A stretch of 64,000 bases of DNA from Ligula intestinalis (taxonomy: Eukaryota > Platyhelminthes > Cestoda > Diphyllobothriidea > Diphyllobothriidae), in NCBI GenBank assembly GCA_036362985.1, contig JAYGXS010000001.1, positions 20,223,714-20,287,713 on the forward strand, given 5' to 3'. Below are positions 54,175 to 64,000 of this stretch, piece by piece. Under the pieces are notes generated by a model. It saw only the letters and a program-made list of their open reading frames with translations. It was not told the DNA's origin and ran no database searches. Made by a program: the position numbers and the translations under genes. The stretch's first letter is position 1. Each line of letters opens with the position of its first letter.

Positions 54175-55760
54175 AACAGCTTACAGCCAGCTTATGCCTG
54201 TGGATGCGCGGTCCAAGCAGGCGTCCAGTCTGTCCTAGGCAGTTTCTAGGACAGTTTGGTCACGGAATACAATCCACTTCACTCGACTACGCACTAGGAT
54301 TTAATCGGTCATTGATTTTGATAAATCTGCTGCATGTAGTAGTCTAGTTTCGGTGCGCAATTCTGGTGCCTAGTCTCGCGGCATTGCATTCGGTCACTTC
54401 TGACACATCCTTGATGTATTTTAAAAACATTTTTCCCCTGGTAAAAATTCAAATAATGACATAACTCCAGAAGTTAATGGAACCAATAAATTTCGCGAAT
54501 GCTCGTCAGCTACGGCCTCTCGCTGCACAGCATGACTAACGTATCGGAGAATACAAAACGACAAAAACAACAGGGCCATAGTAAATTAGTGCGTAGGCTA
54601 ATCAATAATGCAAGCAAATTAAAACACATCGTGGGAATCAAATGTTTGGGAAAACTTTTAAGGCGAAAATCGAGAAGGGCAAAGTGTAAATCTGGGAGCT
54701 GGATGTTACCAAAGCAGAGTTAGGTTAATTACGGGCCCCATCTGTTTACAGAGGTTGGGCTTTAATCGCCGTTTATGGACCGCCTCATGGGAAGCGTATT
54801 GTAGGTTTAGTTTATGTTGAGCATATTTTTGCTGCAGCACCGAATATGGCATGAGGTTTAGTTTGGCCAAATGGACTCGCCAGGGAGCCAGATAGCCGAG
54901 CAATCATCACGCCATAATCCAACACTAGTGATGAAATTTCAGCAGGGAACGACCCGCTAGCAGGCTATCTAGCAACCAGCACACAAGGAAGCAAATGTCC
55001 CCGATAGAGGGGCGCCGTTAATTGTCATAAGTATGAAGTAGCACAGCGACTGCATCCTATAAATACTGCAACTCCCTGTGAATGAATTACGCGTTTCTGC
55101 TTTCGTCTCTGATGATGGGTTCGTGACGTCAGATGAATAAACTCCTTGACCCAGCGATCACGTATATTTCTTCAGAATGTAAGGTTCGCATCGGTCTTAT
55201 TGCACCTTGATATATGTAGTTAAAGCAGTTAGTTTTTTACCATTGTTTCTGATGCTGGGTTTGCGAGGGAGTTCCAAAGTCAGGCGACTAAAGTCCTCGT
55301 CCCAGCGATCAAGTCTACTGCTCAATTATTCCCTGAGACTCGTATTTTGGTTTCTAGAGGTCACTGTACCTGGTGCTAGACTGCCGGTAAAACTGCGACG
55401 CAAGAAGCCCCCTGCCATTATGGTTTTCATCTCGCGCGAGAATGTCGACTGCGGCCAACCTAAAGGTCTGGCTTGGTTCCGTTGTGAGCTGGAACTTGGG
55501 AGTTGGTGTTTTTTTCTGGCTATTAAGTGAGTAGTACAGGTTAAATACAGGACACTTATACTGTAACGAATGGAGACGTTAGGCCCATAAAAAAAATGCT
55601 CCTGGCCTAGCCGTTTCTGCTTTATCTGCCGCCATCTGTTAGTGCAATGCAGGATCCAGGCTGCATATACCCGAGGTCTGAACCCTAGTCATTCCAGCAT
55701 AGATCTCCGACAGTTGAATCATCGGTTCCGATGATGTGCTTCATAGCGTGGGGGGGGGGA
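54175..55760. other. No gene recognised; local imperfect duplication
   Basis: Two stretches near 55098-55165 and 55238-55310 share a TTTCTGATGMTGGGTT core and CCAGCGATCA. No exon supported. Confidence 0.3.
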
Positions 55761-55764
55761 CAGT

Positions 55765-55955
55765 GATGTAGGCGTGGGTTAGTTTTCAGTGATAGTAGAC
55801 TTGTGCTACAGCTACAAAAGCTCTCTCTTCCCCTCACCCGCCTGTGCCTGTTGCGAAGACAGAGTCAAAAGGGTTGCAAAAATTCCCATAACAGCAATCC
55901 GAAGAGCAATTGGTGAGCATACGTATACTTTCAAATAATTCTCACCAGGCCGTTA
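55765..55955 (+). repeat. Dispersed repeats: R1 copy 3 followed by R4 copy 2
   Basis: GTTAGTTTTCAGTGATAG, TAGACTTGTGCTACAGC and TGCGAAGACAGAGTC match R1. ACGTATACTTTCAAATAATTC and TCACCAGGCC match R4. Confidence 0.55.
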
Positions 55956-56089
55956 CATCTATATGAGAGAGGGGCAAAGTGTAAAAGGTAAACTTGTAGG
56001 TAAATTATGTTCAACGTTACAGCCAAATTAGTCCAGGGGATAGGGGAGGGGGTTGGGGTAGCAACAAGCGGCTAATTAAGTGGCAATTA

Positions 56090-56345
56090 GGGAGAGGTGG
56101 CCGTTGGCCATGCTAAGCTTGGAGCCTGCAGCAAGTTCGTGTGCGCGCACAAAATCAGCTTCCTCGACCGGATAGCAGTTGCTTTTGCTGTTGCTAGCAG
56201 GCGCTGGCCCAGTGACTTAGGGCAGTTTGGTGGGACCCTGTAGATCACCCCGAAGGCTTCGTTGGGGTCCACCCGATGTCCGGAATCCACCATGTGCGCT
56301 AGAATGGAGCTGTTGATGGTCCTGGTGGTACGGACTTCACTTTTC
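56090..56345 (-). pseudogene. Penelope-like C-terminal (GIY-YIG region) remnant
   Basis: The minus-strand frame reads SEVRTTRTINSSILAHMVDSG, broken here as HMVDSGHRVDPNEAFGVIY, RLLATAKATAIRSRKLILC and LQAPSLAWPTAT. The pattern His-x-x-(D/E)-x-GH-x-(V/I)-D followed by a hydrophobic strand and an E/K-A-x-A-I helix matches the latter part of GIY-YIG endonuclease domains of Penelope-like elements. The GIY-YIG start itself is not visible. Confidence 0.45.
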
Positions 56346-56349
56346 CTTA

Positions 56350-57105
56350 GCCATTGCGAAGGTGTTACTTTACTATTTTTGGATAGGCGCCGACTCGTGC
56401 GGCATGCAATTGCCGATTAATTTCCGTCCCTTTTTTCGTTCCCTAGATTAAAGTTGACATTATTATTGATCATTCGTCGCTTTAAAAATGACCTTGCTAC
56501 TATTGAGTCTGTGAAAGTTTAAAATGCTTTGTTCTCCAATTGTTACCTTTTTCCTGCAAAGAGAGGAAGCAGTTGACAAGCTCTCCCGAACTTTAGTTGT
56601 ACAGATACATTCTGCTGTTTCGCTTGCTTTAAATTTTTACCAATGAACAAAATGTTTTAAAATTTGGATATAAGTGCGGATCTCATGAGAATGTCCTAAA
56701 AGTCACATTAAATGCGGTCTTTCTTCCAGTCAGATGAACGACTGTGTTATCCCGTCAGTTGACAGACCTCCAAACCACGACTGAAAGCGCGTCTTGGTAG
56801 ATTCAGACGCATGTAGTGGGCACAGTGCAGATCTGTTGCAAGGATAGATACTCCAGTGTCTGCATCAGGGCATCTTCTCTCTCCCAGTCGACTGTCCGAG
56901 TTTTTCAATCTAATAGGCGATGACATGGGATGCGGCGGCTGACTTGATCTGAGGGCTTACGTCTAAACATGCCATCACATCTCTGTGTATGGCAGTAGTT
57001 ACAATCAAGAATATCGATCTTCTTTTGATGAATGCTCGCCGACCGCTAACGAAAGTCATTCGTTCCACCACTCCTCGCCTTTGCAGGCAACGTTCAGCTG
57101 TCTTC
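56350..57105. other. No recognised feature
   Basis: No supported exon. 57110-57200 has weak similarity to the SINE tail. Confidence 0.25.
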
Positions 57106-57234
57106 ACTACTAGCCGCTGTGCGTTTGCTGGCGGGACCGGAGAGTGAGTCCCAAGGCATAACAAGACGTATGAGTTGTGTTAATGAACATTCATCGGCGA
57201 GTATCAATATTCGTGATCTGAGCCGGTAGGACAA

Positions 57235-57390
57235 CGAGCTCGTGGCGCAGTGATTAGAAAGTTGGACTTCTAGCCCACAAAGTCTAAGATTCGAGCCTAG
57301 GGGATCGCGACACCAGGGGTTGAGCTTGACTGGCTGAAAACTGCTAAAGAGTCAGAAGCGGCCATTCCAATCTTCCTTGTCTTCGCTACT
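57235..57390 (+). mobile_element. SINE copy, 5' part
   Basis: CGTGGCGCAGTGATTAGAAAG (A box), GATTCGAGCC (drifted B box), then GGGGTTGAGCTTGACTGGCTG and CGGCCATTCCAATCTTCC. CTGATGA is changed to CTGAAAA and GAAA to GAAG, so the ribozyme block is dead. Confidence 0.75.
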
Positions 57391-57978
57391 ATGAAAGGAA
57401 GACTGAAAAGAGTAAGAGACGGTGGTGTAAATATTCGCGGCTTTTTTGCAAGGAACAACCTATTGCCCTCTAATTCCTGGTCAGAATACCTGAAGTTTGA
57501 ACACTGGAAGCATTTGCACGTCGAGAGTTTAAATCGACTGTTCTTGTCAGCTGCGAATGAAGGTATCCCACGTAGCTTTTAAATTATGTATAGCAGACTA
57601 TAGAGCGAAGCCTGTTCATTTGGTTTTGCTCCGCGCTTCAAACCAGAACGTCTTGCAGGCGGTCTCCTGGCGGTCAGCGATCACCCTTATAATCAATAGG
57701 TGTGCCGGCAACCTGAAGGCCTCCCAATCAGAAGGCAGACAAAACGGTCGATATACGGACTTTACTGGGACAGGGGCGTGTAAGGTAAACAGGTGAAGCC
57801 AGCGATCTCAGCAACCGAGGTGCATACGCCGGAATTTATTGTGGCTGTGGGAGAGTCACGACGTCAGTGAAGCGAAGGTTGATTGGCACACAGTGCTTGA
57901 TGGACGTGCTAGACGGATCGAAGGTGGCATTGGTAAGGGGCGGCGTTGACGACAATGGGGAGGCCTGCTACAGGTGGA

Positions 57979-58180
57979 CTGAAATGCCTAAATTTATTCC
58001 CTCGGTATTACAGGCAGCAAATAGGTGATTTTAGCTTAGATAACAAGATAATGCACGACCTTGAGCAAGGATTGCGCCTTGAGGGGATGTTACAGTGGCA
58101 CCTTGTGTCTAATCTCCATGGGCGCACACATGGTGACTCACTCCACATAAGCAAGCATGCCCGAAGGCCCACCACTCATA
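57979..58180 (+). repeat. Duplicated repeat D, copy 1
   Basis: TTTATTCCCTCGGTATTACAG, GCAGCAAATAGGTGATTTTAG, GACCTTGAGCAAGGATTGCG and CAGTGGCACCTTG recur at 59628-59790. GTGACTCACTCCACATAAGC and ATGCCCGAAGGCCCACC recur at 59038-59085. The origin is unknown. Confidence 0.7.
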
Positions 58181-59037
58181 ACGCGTGCGTCTGCATTGAA
58201 GGCGGCCTCTGCAACAGTCGATCACTGACGCCGCAAAAGCTGGTCTCTCCCGGCGGCGAATAAGACACAGGCACGCCTAGTTCGATGACAGTCTGCCCGG
58301 CCAATAACCTTCAAGGCACCCAGACAATGCCCGTTCTCACTGCCGCTTGCATGCCTGCTGCTAAAACTACACTTGGGCCCGGCTTACCTCCTGGCTGGTC
58401 GTATGCTCTCCAAATCAAATCTCTTTCCATCTATTCTCCGTTCCTCTGTGTACACAATTTACAGTACCTACTACTCCGGCCTTCCCAAGACTTCTCTTCA
58501 ACTAAGTAACCATGCTCTGAAAATCACAGCTGCTAGGGTTTAACTAACTTAACCCCTGCGATATTAGTGACCACGATGTGATATGAACACACAACTTCTG
58601 AGGTGACCTGCTGTCCCTGCGTAGTTTTTGAATTTCCGACCTGTCCCTATGTAGTTGGCTATTTTCGCTGCGTATTTGGTGATCGGCACTCACGACTTGC
58701 TGCTCACAGCCCATTCAGCCCAGGCCATGGATACTTCCCAATCCAACAGAAACGTCCCTTCACGTGTACCAACACCCAGATCTTTTTCTGAACAAGGGAT
58801 ACTACTGCCACTGTCAATGTTACCTTTTGGTTCAACTCATACTGACATGGCATACTGATTTGCTGTTGACGTTTTACCGGACCACCGGCTTTCTTCAGCT
58901 GCCCCTGCATCCTGGCTCATTCCAGCCACAGCCACCCACGCTGTTTTGCAATCCGTCCTTGGTTCGTATCTCTCTTACTAAACTTAACTATTCTTCCTCC
59001 GTTTGATTTCTTTCATCAATCGGAAAGGGGCAGTTGT

Positions 59038-59097
59038 GGTGACTCACTCCACCTAAGCAAGCATGCCCGAAGGCCCACCTCCATGGTGTCACCGTCT
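59038..59097 (+). repeat. Duplicated repeat D, 3' part only
   Basis: GTGACTCACTCCACCTAAGC and AAGCATGCCCGAAGGCCCACC, nearly identical to 58133-58180. Confidence 0.7.
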
Positions 59098-59627
59098 AGT
59101 TACGCCCGTTGGAATCCCCAAGGAAGAACACAATAATAAGGGTGTAACTTTGGAATCCACCAGGAGGAGGGTTTATTTTGTACAAAACCCTGAGTTGCTT
59201 TCACGGGTGGCTGTTGCCGCTGATTGATCTCCAGCACATCTTTGTGTCCCCGCAGTGGGGGCAGATTTGCGGTGCCCTTGCAGTCCCTGTTGCAACTCAC
59301 TGTCTGAGAGGTGGCAGTGGTCTATAAGGAATTGCAATTCGCGTTCGCTTGTGGCATTATTGGGCGCTTGGGATCAGGTCACGTGACCATTTGGCAGGTG
59401 CGTAAGCTTGTGTGCCTCTGTGTCCTCTGCAGAGGTTTAGGTCATCGCGTGGGCGCAACCTCCGCGAAGGCGTATGAACTTGAAGGCAGCCCTCATGTTG
59501 ACAAAGGAATCATTTTTGCAGTCGGTGGCAGGCACGATGCCTCAGGAGAGCCCGGAAGGTTGCTAGCATTTGGTCAGTCTACACTCCCATCATTGACGAC
59601 AATGAGGATAGCCATGCAAAAGATAGA

Positions 59628-59790
59628 CTGCAATGTCTAAGTTTATTCCCTCTGTATTACAGGCAGCAAATAGGTAGTTTTAGTTTCGATAACAAGATAA
59701 TGTGCGACCTTGAGCAAAGATTGCGCCTTGAGGAAATATTTCAGTGGCACCTCTTGCATAATCTCTATGTGCACACAATAAAGCTGCACA
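59628..59790 (+). repeat. Duplicated repeat D, 5' part
   Basis: Aligns base by base with 57979-58130 with roughly one difference in eight (eye estimate) and diverges after AATCTCTATGTGC. Confidence 0.7.
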
Positions 59791-59999
59791 CACAGAGGTC
59801 AAGGCTTAATCTCCACTTTGAATTCTTCGCGCAAAAGGCAATAGAGCGATGAAATAACCTCACGCAATCAGTCGTGGAGGCGACGTCCATAAAGCACTTC
59901 AGGAAACGCTGCGATAGTTATATACGTCCCTGTTGTCCCTCGACAGTCCGAGCTGGAAGAAATTCCACACGAAGGTAGTATTGCCGCCAAAGACAATGG

Positions 60000-60130
60000 A
60001 GACGGAAACGGCCATTTCTGCCTTAGTGGCCGTCGTCGGCCAGTCAGACCCAGACCCAAGTGGTGTCCCATCCGAGCTCTGAACCCGCGACCTGTTTGAT
60101 CAGAGCCAAATGCCATAACCATCCAGCCAC
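60000..60130 (-). mobile_element. SINE copy, inverted
   Basis: On the minus strand: tRNA-like head with GGTCGCGGGTTCAGAGC, linker GGGTCTGACTGG, then CCGACGACGGCC...GGCAGAAATGGCC. The core box reads CCGACGA, so T4 of CTGANGA is lost. Confidence 0.7.
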
Positions 60131-60229
60131 GAGTCCGTCGTCTTGCCAGTTTAGGTAAGGGGATATTGACACTCGTTGATGAATGTCCATTTGACCGCTA
60201 ACGGAACTCGTCTGTCTGTAGATTTTTAT

Positions 60230-60460
60230 CAGAAAGGTCGCAATTTCGAGCCTCGGGTGCTGCACCGCTTGGGGTTGGGTATGACATGCTGACGACGGCT
60301 AATAAGCTAGAAATGGCCATTCCAGTCTCCCTTGTATTTGCCGGTAATAATATCTGTCTGGAATACTAGCTACCACGACTGCTATCAGGGCCCGAGCAAT
60401 GAGACCCAAGGCAGTGCAGGACAGATGATTTACGTTAGCGGTGAGGTGAGCGTTCATCAA
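60230..60460 (+). mobile_element. SINE copy with variant tail
   Basis: A partial head (TCGAGCCTCGGGTGCTGCACC), GGGGTTGGGTATGAC, the ribozyme block at 60283-60327, GTCTCCCTTGTATTTGCCGG, and the variant tail ACTGCTATCAGGGCCCGAG with GAGACCCAAGGCAGTGCAGG. Confidence 0.75.
60283..60327 (+). ncRNA. Hammerhead-like segment of a SINE, core intact, stem I damaged
   Basis: CTGACGA (60289-60295; N7 may be any base) and GAAA (60310-60313) are intact. Stem II GGCT/AGCT pairs over four positions with one wobble. Stem III is ATGG/CCAT and the cleavage triplet ATT. Stem I (GACATG with CCAGTC) has two central mismatches. Confidence 0.5.
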
Positions 60461-60596
60461 CGACTGCCACACGAACTCCGGAAAAGAGTTGTCTGTAATA
60501 ACAGTACTACTCACAGCGTGTGAGTACTATTTTAAAAGTGAGCATTGATAAGCGGGCATATACAAATGTATGTGACTCACTGGCGTGCAAACAATA

Positions 60597-60655
60597 GGGT
60601 TTTTAAAGGCATTGCCTATTACCCTCACCAAATAAACTGTACTTAACTGAAGGTG
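60597..60655 (+). mobile_element. 3' end of a CR1-like element
   Basis: AAAGGC-ATT-GCCTATTACCC, TCACCAAATAAACTG and an ACTTAACTG tail. It closely matches the minus strand of 63825-63885 and, in layout, 34205-34258. Confidence 0.6.
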
Positions 60656-61382
60656 TAGTAATCTGAGCTGTAGGAATCATACAAGGGCCATCCGTGGAGA
60701 CTATAGCGAGATGAAGAAAACAAACGAACAGTTTTGTAATATGAAAACGCTAGAGAGAAAGCGCTTTGTTTCTGTGGTTGAGTTTTAGTAACGTTGTCTA
60801 ATTCACGGTGGTCTGACACGGTGCACCGTTTTCGTAAGTTATACCTGCATTGGACGACTAGAACTTGTCTGTTGATGCCGATTATATCTGCCGTGTGCCC
60901 AACTGTAGGGTGAACACAGGTGTAGGGTATAGAGTAAAAAGAAGAAAGAACGTATTCAATAGTTATTAACTAGCAGATAAGATAAGGCGAGGAAGGCCAG
61001 AGTTTTATGGATGATTTAATTAAGCGCGGAAGGAGTAAAATGTGAGTAATAGGTAAGTAACCCCCAGGCGAGTGGAGTCCAGCCATGAGCGGGCCGATTC
61101 CAGAGTCACATTCCGGCGGGTGTAGTCACCGGGTCTGGATGCCTGCAACCGGTCATGGGGTCGCCGGTCCGGGAGTGTCTGAGCGTAAGCAGTCACTACA
61201 CTTAGGTCATTTGTGAACTGGCCTTGGGAAGTGGTTGGCCAGTTAGGACAGACAGAGGGTGACCTTGAACGGAGGTTTTGAAATCGTCTGGTGCGCTGGC
61301 ACTGGTGGACATGAAAGCCAGACATGTGGCCTGCCCCAGCGGCGTGCGAAGAAAGCATAACTTATGATACGCAGGAGTGGTG

Positions 61383-61495
61383 AATAAGGCGTTAACTAGT
61401 TTATAGTGAGTGTAAATTCACGCAGTATCCACCGCGCTCTACTTTCCCATCCGCATGAGCCCATTGTCGAGGCAGCGCCCAGAAGACAGGAGGAG
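61383..61495 (+). repeat. Dispersed repeat family R1, copy 4
   Basis: AAGGCGTTAACTAGTTTATAG, ACGCAGTATCCACCGCGCTC and TTGTCGAGGCAGCGCCCAGAAG parallel the other copies; the most diverged of the four. Confidence 0.5.
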
Positions 61496-61809
61496 GGATC
61501 GGGAAAGTGAGTGACGATACGTCTACGCGTGCCACAAACACACACGAGCGGCTGGGAGCCCGACTTAGTAGGAGCGTCTGAGAGGTCATATTAACCAAGA
61601 GCCACTGAAGCCTGATTCGTCATTCTGCAGGAGATAGATGGAGATAGACGATCTGAAAGGCCACCACAATTACTTAGTCTGTCATTCACACAGCTACACA
61701 AATAAAAAAAGCTTTCTGATTCCCAGCCGTCGTAAACAAACGCAATTACTTCATTCTTCTTATCTTCACCGAAAAACATCAGTATTGAAATGGAAATAAA
61801 ATCGTCAAG

Positions 61810-62030
61810 GAGACCGGAATGGCCATTGCTGGCTTATTAGCCATAATCAATTAGCGATAGCCAGTCCTAGGGCGGCGACCTCCGAGCTTCAAACCCGCAA
61901 CCTCTGGTCATTTCCATTTCATCATATTCTGCATGTCGCTATGCGACCGCCTGCGAGGGCTCCTTAGTGAGCTCCATGGCACAACGGGACGTAAAATGTT
62001 CCTTAATAAAATTGGTGAGCCCCTACTATC
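61810..62030. mobile_element. Fold-back SINE: inverted 5' half next to a direct 3' half
   Basis: 61813-61912 reads on the minus strand as head (AGGTTGCGGGTTTGAAGC), linker CCTAGGACTGGCT and the ribozyme block, which contains a 16-base insertion. From 61914 the plus strand gives TTTCCATTTCATCATATTC, GTCGCTATGCGACCGCCTGC and GTGAGCTCCATGGCACAACG. The same half-inverted plan occurs at 8400-8620. Confidence 0.7.
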
Positions 62031-62079
62031 ATCATAGTCTCGATCACGACCGACAAAAATAGTCTTTGCTGTAATGTTG

Positions 62080-62340
62080 CACTTAATGACATAAGGTCGA
62101 GGGTTCGAATGTCGGAGATGACCGCCCCTGGGATTGGGTATGACTAGGTAATGATGGCTAGTAGGCCAGAAATAACGTTCCCGGTCACCCTTGTATTTAT
62201 CGGTTCAATTTCATCATTTATCACAATTCGCTATGCGATTAACTGCGAGGGTTCCAGATTCAGTCCGAAGGCCCAACGGCACGGGTATTTTCCGTAACCA
62301 GATCCGTGATCGCCCTACTATCAATATCAGGGTCTATATG
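62080..62340 (+). mobile_element. SINE copy, diverged
   Basis: GGTCGAGGGTTCGAATG (B box), GGGATTGGGTATGACTAG, GCTAGTAGGCCAGAAATAACG and the body with TTCGCTATGCGATTAACTGC and GAAGGCCCAACGGCACGGG. CTGATGA has become GTAATGA. Confidence 0.75.
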
Positions 62341-62344
62341 CCCA

Positions 62345-63820
62345 TATTTCCTGCTGATTCGCAGTAATAGGCTTTAAATATCACCGATTGTAACCGGAAA
62401 GAGTCAGTTCAGTGGTTTAAGAGCTGCTGCTATACAGCCTTTCAGAACAGCTGATTGTAATTTACTTCCTTTGGTCTGTCTGACTTGCCTTAACATCAGG
62501 TAAGTGGGGGTAACAAACCAACCGTCAACTGCCTAACTATAAATATTCATTAAATAAATACTACTTACAATAAAAAGTAAGCGGCTAATATAATATTAAA
62601 TTGCTCATACTGTGGATAGACTGGGAAGTCGCCTGTTCAAAGAGCCGACCAAATTGCGCAATGACCTTTTACTTCTGTGCTAAGAAACCTACCACAGTTG
62701 AAAGAAGGGCATCAGAAGCTTGCTGCTGGTGACGAAAAAAGTTGGCGGTGGCCTATAGTAAGAGCTACTCATGACATCTGACATCAGTAGTTCATGAATT
62801 GATCTAGCTTTGACACGACACACGTGCGTGCTGAGCCTTCATGTTCGTTTTTTCAATCTAAATGTGACTTTAACATGAGCATGAAAATATCGTTGGAAGC
62901 GGCATTGTGCAACGGAGTTGTTATGTTCCTTTCGTGAAGTGACTTGCTATTGATAGTTATCTAGCACCAGTTGTACACCGCAATACAAAAGCCGGTTAAG
63001 ATTATTGACCAGGGCCCAAAGTCACAACGAAATCACTCGTATTCATTCCCACAACAAGTGAAGGCCATGCTTGTGCAACACATTATCCTTCGCGGCAATT
63101 TGAACCCTTGAAAATGGATTAGATTCCACACGAGGCCGTGCCTTATACACAGTATTTGACTTACGTCCTGAGGCTTAAAGAGCACTCAGACTTTGTCAGA
63201 CGTCTTGAGAGCAAAAATTCGGAAAGTGGCAAACAAGTCTGCGAGTAGGGACTGCACGCGAATAATTTTCTAATCAAGTCACATGTTTTCAGGCCGGGCA
63301 GTGACTAATAAATTCAAACATAATTCACATTTTCAGTCGTAAATATAATTACTTTGTGCATACTGAGTAACACTTCTTCCGTCAAATCTATTTTTAGGCA
63401 TTTTTGGCGATGCAGTATGATACTTTTCAGATCCTCCTCAAAAGAGCGATGAATTCCGCATTTTCAATCAACTGCCGGTGCATATAGATTCTGTTATATG
63501 TGGTTATGAAAACCTCAAAAAACAAGATATTTTTTGAATCATTTACCAAAGCAGTGAGCTCTTGGACATTCCTTCTGATGCATATGACCCTTTGGGTCGT
63601 AGTTGTAGACTCACACGAACACGAAACCTAATCTCAGAGAACAGTGAGCGTTAACAGCAAAAGTCGGAAATAAGTACGTCTAAGATCAATTTAAAGACTT
63701 TCTTAAATGGATTCCTCGTTAAAAAAAGCTTTAATTAGATAGTAAGTCGATGGATGTCTGTGCATTTTATCTTTTCTAAGGTTAACTCAAAGTAAAATTG
63801 AGGAATTTTTCAGTTTCAGT
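62345..63820. other. No recognised feature
   Basis: AT-rich DNA with no supported exon, RNA or repeat. Confidence 0.3.
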
Positions 63821-63824
63821 TTAT

Positions 63825-63885
63825 GCAGTTTATTTGGTGAGGATAATAGGCAATGCCTTTGAAAACCCTATTTAGCGCGTGTAAA
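63825..63885 (-). mobile_element. 3' end of a CR1-like element, inverted
   Basis: The minus strand reads CAAAGGC-ATT-GCCTATTATCC, TCACCAAATAAACTGC and an ATAAACTGAAACTG tail, the same unit as 60597-60655. Confidence 0.6.
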
Positions 63886-64000
63886 AGCACCTATAAAAAT
63901 TTATCACTGCTAACATAGTATTGGCAAACAGTGAGCAGCATTGTTTTTTCACAATAGATATTTGGTTTTTAGAGGTCCGACTTGGAGGGAGGAGAGGGGA

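Overview
The window is eukaryotic nuclear DNA. Genes are split by GT-AG introns, intergenic DNA is rich in decayed retroelements, and a 10-base N run marks an assembly gap. The best-supported source is a parasitic flatworm, most likely a diphyllobothriid-type tapeworm. That rests on the mix of CR1/L2-like, RTE-like (with a C2H2-finger tail) and Penelope-like elements, and on a tRNA-derived SINE carrying a hammerhead-ribozyme fold similar in plan to the schistosome Sm-alpha SINE. The species assignment is inference.

Two host genes can be read with confidence. On the minus strand, at the left edge, is the 5' part of a Pax (paired-box) transcription-factor gene. A likely non-coding first exon ends near 6487. 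A 755-nt exon (2980-3734) encodes a long proline/alanine-rich N-terminus, and a 180-nt exon (355-534) encodes the N-terminal paired subdomain. The two coding exons join in phase, and the gene runs off the left edge. On the plus strand, 39103 to about 49274 holds a canonical nuclear poly(A) polymerase. Six core exons have matching phases, the three catalytic aspartates are present, and the C-terminal tail is less certain. Two further isolated exon-like segments on the minus strand (13022-about 13299 and 53217-53340) have good splice signals but no recognised product.

Much of the rest is repeats. From 21.5 to 35.2 kb there is a retroelement graveyard: a Penelope-like reverse transcriptase remnant, the 5' half of a CR1-like element, an antisense Jockey/R1-like remnant, and a three-level nest (a deleted CR1-like derivative inside a CR1-like element inside an RTE-like element). 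Other remnants lie at 11.4-12.7 kb, 40.9-41.5 kb (inside a poly(A) polymerase intron), 50.6 kb and 56.1-56.3 kb. A SINE family with a Pol III A/B-box head recurs at least a dozen times, often as adjacent opposite-facing halves. Between its head and body lies a conserved segment that folds as a hammerhead ribozyme; most copies are broken, and two or three keep the catalytic core.

Smaller repeat families include a degenerate telomere-like (GGTTAR) repeat, a terminal-inverted-repeat element inserted into one copy of it, a nearly identical 90-bp fold-back element present twice, a four-copy family of unknown origin, a 98-bp tandem repeat, and non-LTR 3' ends sharing a short stem-loop before an ACTG-type tail. 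I see no CRISPR array, operon or prokaryotic system.
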